From: Sphingobacteriia bacterium | GTDB taxonomy: Bacteria > Bacteroidota > Bacteroidia > NS11-12g > UBA955 | Assembly (NCBI GenBank): GCA_021151535.1 | Contig: JAGKXC010000017.1 | Coordinates: 1-28,650 of the forward strand | Length of the DNA: 28,650 nt | Direction of reading: 5' to 3' | Shown here: positions 23,962 to 28,650 of the stretch, piece after piece | How the letters are laid out: the number at the start of each line of letters is the position of its first letter | How positions within the stretch are numbered: position 1 is the stretch's first letter | Program-made: the position numbers and the translations under genes | Notes under the pieces: model-generated | What the model was told of the DNA's origin: nothing | What the model saw: the letters and a program-made list of their open reading frames with translations, nothing else | Database searches by the model: none

Positions 23962-24903
23962 ATGAATACGTTTCAATTATCGCCCTTAAAAATCATTTTA
24001 CTAGGCTTCTACCTTTTAGTTTATCAACCTGTTTTCTCACAAGTAGGCATAGGAACTACATCTCCTGACAATAGTTCTCAACTGGATATAAATAGTACTA
24101 GCAAAGGATTGCTAACACCAAGGATGACAGCAGCACAAAAGTCTGCCATTTCAAATCCTGCCACTGGACTACTAATTTATCAAACAGATGGAGTTAGCGG
24201 GTTTTATTACTATACAGGAAGCAGCTGGATCAATTTAACTTCTGGTGGCACAGGAGGTGTACCTTCAGGCACAGTAATGGCATATGCAGGAAGCAGCGCA
24301 CCATCAGGTTGGATATTTTGTGACGGATCTGCCGTGAGTAGGAGCACATATTCAACCTTATTTTCCGCAATTGGAACTACCTATGGATCGGGAAATGGAA
24401 GTACAACATTTAATGTTCCAGATTTAAGAGGTAGAACTATCTTCGGTAAAGACGATATGGGAGGAACTGCAGCTTCAAGATTGAATACCACCGGCGGATT
24501 AACTGCGGCAAATACATTGGGAGCAACTGGAGGAAATCAAACAATCTCTTTGGGATTAACCAATATTCCAAGCCACAACCATACCTTTACAGGCATTAGC
24601 GTTAGCACTTCCAGTGACGCACATAGCCACACCTATTACGACGCCTATTTTGCAGAAAATTTCAGCGGTGGTGTGGGTGGCAATGCAAGATATGGCACCA
24701 GTGCAAACACCGATAGCGACAATAGCTTTTATTGGAGAACTTCTTCAAACACCCATAGTCAAAGCCAATCAGGAATCAGCACTTCAAGCGATGCTCACAG
24801 TCACAGTGTAACCGCGAGTGGAACAATAAGCAACACAGGAAGTGGCACAGCATTCTCTACCTTAAATCCTGCATTGATACTCAATTACATCATCAAATTG
24901 TAG
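23962..24903 (+). CDS. Secreted phage-tail-collar-domain protein with HxH motifs
   Basis: The 313-residue product has a signal peptide ending VFSQ (27) followed by VGIGTTSP, a beginning typical of Bacteroidota surface proteins. Residues 98-165 form a tail-collar domain (PSGTVMAYAGSSAPSGWIFC, then FNVPDLRGRTIFG). The C-terminal part contains SHNH (204-207) and two near-copies of STSSDAHSH (215-223 and 273-281), then ends ALILNYIIKL. HxH motifs in tail-fibre tips such as T4 gp37 bind iron, so an intertwined, metal-binding trimer is plausible. There are no other phage structural genes nearby; it is probably a host-encoded surface or adhesive protein. The role is not known. Confidence 0.88.
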   Translation: MNTFQLSPLKIILLGFYLLVYQPVFSQVGIGTTSPDNSSQLDINSTSKGLLTPRMTAAQKSAISNPATGLLIYQTDGVSGFYYYTGSSWINLTSGGTGGVPSGTVMAYAGSSAPSGWIFCDGSAVSRSTYSTLFSAIGTTYGSGNGSTTFNVPDLRGRTIFGKDDMGGTAASRLNTTGGLTAANTLGATGGNQTISLGLTNIPSHNHTFTGISVSTSSDAHSHTYYDAYFAENFSGGVGGNARYGTSANTDSDNSFYWRTSSNTHSQSQSGISTSSDAHSHSVTASGTISNTGSGTAFSTLNPALILNYIIKL

Positions 24904-24919
24904 TATTTCAGTGAAATAC
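24903..24919. repeat. Perfect palindrome GTATTTCA-G-TGAAATAC between convergent stop codons
   Basis: Eight-base arms around one central base fill the entire gap between the TAG of the tail-collar gene (24901-24903) and the stop of the porin gene (24920-24922). It may act as a minimal bidirectional terminator, though it lacks a T-run. Confidence 0.6.
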
Positions 24920-26161
24920 CTAAAACCAAACCCCAATTGAACTAACCCATTCCCATCGTTTATTGGTAAAATTGCCATGAACCATAAAAATATCTTCCTG
25001 ATTCGTTAAGTGTAAATACCTACCCTCAAACCTCAAAAAAGTATTCGCTTTTGCCTTAAACTCTAAGCCACCATTCAACCCAATTGCATTTACACCTACT
25101 AATTGATGATATTGATTTAAAATTGGGCCCGTCAAAATTTCATTATTATCGTTAAATACTTCACACCTACTGTAAATTGAATATTTCCCTTCCTGGAATT
25201 TATATTTTGCAGCCACCGTTACACTATACATTTTAGCCCATCTAGCGGAATCAACAATATTTGAATTTGATTGTAATCCAACATTTGCCTCAATGCCCAA
25301 ATTGAACCTCCTTGATTTATAAGTCATATAAAAGTCATTATAAATCCGCTTTTTTGAAGCACTTTGATAAAGTTTTGTCTCATCACTCAACAAGGTATTG
25401 TATGAAAATGCCAATTTCTTATTCGCTTCATACCCCACAGAAAACCCATAAGTTTTATGCTTATTCACAGCAACAAATGTATTAAAACCATTAAATACAC
25501 TCGTTTGCACATTCCATTTATCACTGATGTAATAAGTAAGTTTCGCCCCGCTTAAAAAATAAGGTTCAAAATATGTTGTTAGGGCAATTGTAGAGCCAAT
25601 GTTTTCGCGAGGCTGTATTGATTCAAAACCCAAATGTGTGCGAAAAAATCCACTTTCTAACCAAAGTTTCTTTATCAACCTAACTCCTACGTGAGCCTCC
25701 TGAATAAAATTGTATTGTTCAGACCATGCTGCCTTTGCAATGTCACCAGAATGAAGCGTCAAAGTTCCATTTACATCTGGATTTTGATATTGTACACTCA
25801 CCATGGCCATATTTAAACCAAAAACATCAGATATAGGAGCGGAAGTTGGAAATTTCTGAAAGGTACCCAACGGCAACTTATCCGAATAATGAGCCAAGTA
25901 TGCATCAATGTAACCTGATATTTTAAAGCCAGAATTCATCAATGAATCCGCCTTATATTTCATCATCTGACCATAATAGAATGTTAAATCATCATAGCTC
26001 CTTTTCAACCCAGGATTCGAAGTCAATTCTTGTTCAATTCTCTTAAATCTCTCATTAATTTTATTCATCCCAGTATCAACTTGGCCCTTAATTGTTCCCA
26101 TAAAACCAAAATACAGCACCAAAAGACTCAATCCTCGCCAGAAGCAGCGACTGCTGAACAT
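24920..26161 (-). CDS. OmpL-like beta-barrel porin (BBP2 family)
   Basis: The 413-residue product (from ATG 26161) has a signal peptide ending TIKGQ. A short predicted coiled coil (about 25-60: MNKINERFKRIEQELTS) precedes the barrel. The barrel begins with SGYIDAYLAHYSD and includes the blocks FGLNMAMVSVQYQ, SEQYNFIQEAHVGVRLIKKLW and FFRTHLGFESIQPREN, which match the BBP2/OmpL-like porin family of Bacteroidota. It ends with an aromatic residue (GVWF), as outer membrane barrels do. A perfect -7 box (26199-26206) lies upstream; it would give a leader of about 30 bases to this ATG, or a nearly leaderless start at the in-frame ATG at 26191, so the start is uncertain by 10 codons. Substrate unknown. 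Confidence 0.87.
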   Translation of the reverse strand: MFSSRCFWRGLSLLVLYFGFMGTIKGQVDTGMNKINERFKRIEQELTSNPGLKRSYDDLTFYYGQMMKYKADSLMNSGFKISGYIDAYLAHYSDKLPLGTFQKFPTSAPISDVFGLNMAMVSVQYQNPDVNGTLTLHSGDIAKAAWSEQYNFIQEAHVGVRLIKKLWLESGFFRTHLGFESIQPRENIGSTIALTTYFEPYFLSGAKLTYYISDKWNVQTSVFNGFNTFVAVNKHKTYGFSVGYEANKKLAFSYNTLLSDETKLYQSASKKRIYNDFYMTYKSRRFNLGIEANVGLQSNSNIVDSARWAKMYSVTVAAKYKFQEGKYSIYSRCEVFNDNNEILTGPILNQYHQLVGVNAIGLNGGLEFKAKANTFLRFEGRYLHLTNQEDIFMVHGNFTNKRWEWVSSIGVWF

Positions 26162-26198
26162 GATAAAAATATTAATATAATACATAACCATTCAAGAG

Positions 26199-26206
26199 CA
26201 AACTTA
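26199..26206 (-). promoter_or_regulatory. -7 promoter element of the porin gene
   Basis: TAAGTTTG on the minus strand matches TAnnTTTG. It lies 7 bases before the in-frame ATG at 26191 and 37 bases before the preferred ATG at 26161. Confidence 0.5.
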
Positions 26207-26251
26207 CTATATCTTCATAATTTCCATCTACCCATGAGCCATTTTATTAAC

Positions 26252-26259
26252 TACTTTTG
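26252..26259 (+). promoter_or_regulatory. -7 promoter element of the SRPBCC-like gene, nearly leaderless
   Basis: TACTTTTG matches TAnnTTTG and ends 4 bases before the ATG at 26264. Confidence 0.6.
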
Positions 26260-26263
26260 TGTT

Positions 26264-26767
26264 ATGCGGTTTACAGTATCTATCCAAGACAAATTCAATT
26301 GCGATTTAGAAAGGGCATTCAAAACGCCAATGTTGTGCGATGTAACTAAAGTGCATACCGGTTATGGCTTAATGCCAAAAATAATTAGCGTGTCAGATGA
26401 TCAAAACTGGGGACAGCCAGGAAGCAGTAAAAAAGTATTTGCCGCAGCATCGCTAACACAGAAAGGCGGATATGTTTCTAAAGACAATGTGATAGACAGA
26501 AAAGAAAACGATTATTGGGTAATAGAAGTAAATGATTTTCAATCTTGGATGCTGGGTTTCTACAAATTCCAGGGCACATGGAAAACTGAAGAAATCTCAC
26601 AAAACAACATCCTTATTACTTATACATATTCCCTTTTCAGCAACGCCCCTCTGCTATATCCATTTAACTGGTTATTTACCCAGTTATTTTGGAAAAAATA
26701 CATGAAAAGGGCGATGAAAAATGTGAAGGAAATGGCCTATTCAAAAGAACCCTATTTGTACCCATAA
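26264..26767 (+). CDS. SRPBCC / polyketide-cyclase-like small protein
   Basis: The 167-residue product has no signal peptide. Its layout suggests the START/SRPBCC ligand-binding fold: an opening strand (MRFTVSIQDKFNCD), helices with TPMLCDV, then strands such as KVFAAASLTQKGGYVSKDN, YWVIEVNDFQSWMLGFYKFQG, ILITYTYSLFSN, and a long C-terminal helix with basic residues (WKKYMKRAMKNVKEMA). Such proteins bind small hydrophobic ligands; the ligand is unknown and the family call is tentative. The frame is open far upstream, antisense to the porin gene, but the -7 box 4 bases before this ATG fixes the start. Confidence 0.65.
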   Translation: MRFTVSIQDKFNCDLERAFKTPMLCDVTKVHTGYGLMPKIISVSDDQNWGQPGSSKKVFAAASLTQKGGYVSKDNVIDRKENDYWVIEVNDFQSWMLGFYKFQGTWKTEEISQNNILITYTYSLFSNAPLLYPFNWLFTQLFWKKYMKRAMKNVKEMAYSKEPYLYP

Positions 26768-26791
26768 AAAAGTTAACAGATTTCGCTAAAC

Positions 26792-28075
26792 TCAACTTTT
26801 GCTTGAGGTAAAAGCGGAATAAAATCGCTTTCCTAATTCTGCAAAATCAACAAATTCAATAGCCCCTTTGTTCCCAACAAAAACAACACCACCGCTGTAA
26901 AATTCACAGGAATTATATCCCATTCCAATAGCCAAAGGATACCATTTCCTACCTCCATCAAACGAAATATCAGAGCCATTGGTACCTGTACAAACACTTA
27001 CACTTTTCAACTTCTTTTTCATTTCAGGAAAACTCATATTGCTGCCAAAAACACATTGTGTAAAAGTGATATTATCGGAATGTTGTTCAAAAAAATATCG
27101 CCAAATTGAATCAGACGAAATATCTGTATTTAAGCAGACACCACTTCTATAACCATTGGGCGGCAAAATACTGGGTTGCCATTTCTTAAAAACGCCTTCA
27201 GTAAAAGAAGCAATTGCTCCAGTAGAATCACCGATAAATGATACTTTCCCATAATTGCCACCAACCGCTACTCCTGGTCCCACCATCCCAATCTCCATAC
27301 TATAACAACCCCAACCTTCACCGCCTTTTAACTGTAAAGATTTGGTTTCAACTTCTATAATTTTCCATTGATTTTCGCCCTTTATATTTTTGAAGAACTT
27401 CACTTGCACCATGTGAAACGTTGGGTTGCTTCCACCTCCACCGAACACAAAATCTGCAACATATTTGTTTTTCTGGCGATGAATTTCCGTGTTTAAAAGC
27501 CGCAATGATTTACCACTTGCAGCAAAAAAAGACTCTATTGTATCAAGGGGTGTATTCCATGTTCCATTGGGCATTTCCAACCAAGTAGAACCATAATCTG
27601 TGGTAAACAGACCCTTAAAATATTTCCGAGAATCATCACCTTTCATTGGATCACCAAGAATTAAACCTATTCCTGTGCAAGGATCTATTTCAATTACATC
27701 TAAAAATATTCCTTTTTCATTATTGGAATAAACTTGCTGCCATGATTTCCCACCATCAGTAGTTTTGATTACTACGGCACTATCACTTATGCTCATTGCT
27801 ACGGCAACTTTTTGATCCATCGCCCAAATATCCCGAAAATCCTTTCTTGGGTATCCTGTTTTCAAGGTATCAAACTGAGCCTGTTGAATTTGATCTTTTT
27901 TTAATACAACGCCTTTCGTGCCGCTAATCCATAGTGAATTATCATTGGCGATGCTTAATCCGCGATAGTGACTGGGTTTACTTTGACCATGCAAAATGTT
28001 AAATGTTATGATTGATAAAACAATCGCTGCAAACCACTTTAAATTTCGATTATGTTGAACTCTTAATTTCACCAT
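26792..28075 (-). CDS. Exported BNR/Asp-box repeat beta-propeller protein (sialidase-like or Ycf48-like)
   Basis: The 427-residue product starts at the ATG at 28075 with a signal peptide ending ILHGQ (31). Asp-box repeats, S/T-x-D-x-G-x-x-W, are visible as TTDGGKSW (105-112), TTDYGSTW (158-165) and SFDGGRKW near 385, typical of six-bladed propellers in sialidases, sortilin-type proteins and Ycf48-like assembly factors. Sialidase catalytic residues are not evident, so a binding or assembly role is more likely than glycan cleavage. The open frame extends 31 codons upstream into a tRNA terminator and tRNA remnant; those codons are not part of the gene. It is the last chromosomal gene before the inserted element. 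Confidence 0.85.
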   Translation of the reverse strand: MVKLRVQHNRNLKWFAAIVLSIITFNILHGQSKPSHYRGLSIANDNSLWISGTKGVVLKKDQIQQAQFDTLKTGYPRKDFRDIWAMDQKVAVAMSISDSAVVIKTTDGGKSWQQVYSNNEKGIFLDVIEIDPCTGIGLILGDPMKGDDSRKYFKGLFTTDYGSTWLEMPNGTWNTPLDTIESFFAASGKSLRLLNTEIHRQKNKYVADFVFGGGGSNPTFHMVQVKFFKNIKGENQWKIIEVETKSLQLKGGEGWGCYSMEIGMVGPGVAVGGNYGKVSFIGDSTGAIASFTEGVFKKWQPSILPPNGYRSGVCLNTDISSDSIWRYFFEQHSDNITFTQCVFGSNMSFPEMKKKLKSVSVCTGTNGSDISFDGGRKWYPLAIGMGYNSCEFYSGGVVFVGNKGAIEFVDFAELGKRFYSAFTSSKS

Positions 28076-28113
28076 TATTATCGTTGAGTATGGCAAGTAT
28101 AGTATAAAAACAA

Positions 28114-28140
28114 AAAACCCCTTGATTTTCAAGGGGTTTT
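28114..28140 (-). terminator. Original terminator of the tRNA gene
   Basis: A perfect 12-bp stem (28114-28125 with 28129-28140, core CCCCTTGA) with a three-base loop is followed on the minus strand by a T-rich run. It lies just downstream of the tRNA 3' remnant, as expected of the tRNA gene's own terminator. Confidence 0.88.
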
Positions 28141-28144
28141 TCTG

Positions 28145-28167
28145 TGGTATCGGGCGGAATCGAACCA
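28145..28167 (-). other. tRNA 3'-end remnant; attachment site at an element junction
   Basis: On the minus strand this 23-base piece reads as the 3' end of a tRNA gene. The T-loop TTCGATT is at 28158-28164 and the T-stem 3' strand CCGCC at 28153-28157. The acceptor 3' strand CGATACC is at 28146-28152 and the discriminator A at 28145. Only the two T-stem bases next to the loop (plus one possible G-U pair) find partners on the 5' side; the sequence then departs from any tRNA. The 5' parts (acceptor 5' strand, D-arm, anticodon) are absent. CCA is not encoded. The amino acid cannot be identified without the rest. Together with the integrase gene 145 bases away this marks a tRNA-targeting integration junction. 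Confidence 0.85.
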
Positions 28168-28276
28168 TTTGATTTTAATTTATTTTAACTTTATTCAATT
28201 TAATATCTAAAATGCTGTATTTGTTGAAATTATGATAAAAATTTACATTATTCGGAAAAGAATAGAAAAATAAAAG

Positions 28277-28300
28277 CGACAACATAATCGACAACACATT
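28277..28300 (+). repeat. Two 12-base tandem repeats (CGACAACA core) before the integrase promoter
   Basis: CGACAACATAAT and CGACAACACATT agree at 10 of 12 positions and occur back to back. They lie where the -33 region and spacer of the integrase promoter are expected, so they could be arm-type integrase sites or an operator. Confidence 0.6.
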
Positions 28301-28307
28301 AATTTTG
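28300..28307 (+). promoter_or_regulatory. -7 promoter element of the integrase gene, nearly leaderless
   Basis: TAATTTTG matches TAnnTTTG and ends 4 bases before the ATG at 28312. Confidence 0.6.
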
Positions 28308-28311
28308 TCTT

Positions 28312-28650
28312 ATGGCTAAGTTTAATTTCAATCTGCGTAATCCTAACGGTCAAGGCATCACACCGATTCAATTAATTATTCGTTGGAACAATAACAGGCT
28401 TGTCAGAAATACTATGGTTCGTGTGCATCCTCAATATTGGGATTCCAAACTACAAAGAATCAAGCAAACATTGAAACATCCACAACACGTGGATGAAAAT
28501 CGAATTATTTGGAATTTTCAAACTAAGTGTGAGAATTTATTTTTGGATTTTCAAAAAAATTACGGACGAGTTCCAAAACAATCAGAATTTAAAAAATACT
28601 TGGACAATGAGTTTAAAGTTGGAATTCCCCAAAAATCAATACACAATAAT
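28312..28650 (+). CDS. Tyrosine recombinase / integrase, N-terminal part (runs off the window)
   Basis: 113 codons are present from the ATG to the window edge without a stop. Residues 1-70 match the arm-type DNA-binding domain of Bacteroidota integrases: FNLRNPNG at the start, LIIRWNNNRL with the basic strand, and VRVHPQYWDSKLQRIK with the hallmark YWD near 42-44. From about 70 the helical core-binding (SAM-like) domain begins (LFLDFQKNYGRVPKQSEF). The catalytic R-H-R-Y domain would be beyond the edge. It reads away from the adjacent tRNA 3' remnant, and the family (CTnDOT-like and related elements) often uses tRNA 3' ends as target. Function: site-specific insertion and excision of the element. 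Confidence 0.9.
   Translation, partial: MAKFNFNLRNPNGQGITPIQLIIRWNNNRLVRNTMVRVHPQYWDSKLQRIKQTLKHPQHVDENRIIWNFQTKCENLFLDFQKNYGRVPKQSEFKKYLDNEFKVGIPQKSIHNN

Larger units (their letters stand above)
28168..28311 (+). mobile_element. Left end of an integrative element (non-coding leader of the integrase gene)
   Basis: This 144-base, very AT-rich stretch lies between the attachment site and the integrase start. It holds a pair of 12-base near-identical tandem repeats at 28277-28300 and the integrase promoter. The element continues past the right end of the window, so its size and class (conjugative element, mobilizable element, island or prophage) cannot be told. Confidence 0.75.

Noticed and set aside
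23962..24903. Tail-collar gene as a sign of a prophage
   Set aside because: It has a Sec signal peptide and a Bacteroidota surface-protein N-terminus, and its neighbours are ordinary envelope genes; no capsid, portal or tail genes are near.
28076..28168. N-terminal extension of the BNR-repeat protein across the terminator and tRNA remnant
   Set aside because: The extension codes for tRNA and terminator sequence, and a clear signal peptide begins at the ATG at 28075.
1..28650. CRISPR array, insertion sequences, rRNA genes or complete tRNA genes
   Set aside because: No regularly spaced repeats, no transposase frames and no rRNA or full tRNA structures were seen; the only RNA gene trace is the remnant at 28145-28167.

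Overview
The window is a stretch of chromosome from a member of the Bacteroidota, most likely an environmental lineage near the Chitinophagales or Sphingobacteriales. The signs are low GC by eye, a b558-type succinate dehydrogenase operon in the order C-A-B, a BBP2-type outer membrane porin, a secreted tail-collar protein with a VGIGTTSP N-terminus, a DnaJ with only two CxxCxGxG repeats, an almost complete lack of Shine-Dalgarno sequences, and promoters of the Bacteroidota -7 type (TAnnTTTG). Genes fill nearly all of it and no gap between genes exceeds 300 bases.

Layout. 1-3875: a terminator from an off-window gene, then a same-strand run of secreted proteins (M48 metalloprotease, outer membrane barrel, lipoprotein) closed by a bidirectional terminator. 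3876-5574 (minus): grpE-dnaJ. 5789-6373: riboflavin synthase. 6531-10033: the sdhCAB operon with its promoter and terminator. 10064-12261 (minus): a MATE exporter followed by an outer membrane protein. 12326-13343: a short RluA-type pseudouridine synthase converging on an alkyltransferase-like DNA repair protein. 13406-15921: an exported TlpA-like thioredoxin converging on an outer membrane protein. 16171-19648: a three-His-box fatty acid desaturase, the bifunctional NAD(P)HX repair enzyme, and a UPF0173 metallo-hydrolase. 19733-22676: a DUF4920 lipoprotein, a GDPD-like lipoprotein and a secreted M28 peptidase. 22798-28075: envelope proteins (SH3-like plus barrel, tail collar, BBP2 porin, BNR repeat) and a small SRPBCC-like protein.

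Right end. At 28145-28167 there is only the 3' end of a tRNA gene (minus strand), still followed by its terminator at 28114-28140. On the other side, 145 bases away, a tyrosine recombinase gene begins at 28312 and runs off the window. This is the expected structure of one junction of an integrative element inserted into the 3' end of a tRNA gene. The element should continue to the right and the intact tRNA should lie at its far end.

Most of the window is housekeeping or cell-envelope material and I see no defence system, biosynthetic cluster or CRISPR array. The observations most worth checking are the tRNA/integrase junction, a strongly over-represented heptamer GGGCGAT/ATCGCCC (about 25 copies by hand count against about 1-2 expected), and a recurring promoter layout in which TAnnTTTG sits only 4-5 bases from the start codon, which predicts leaderless mRNAs.
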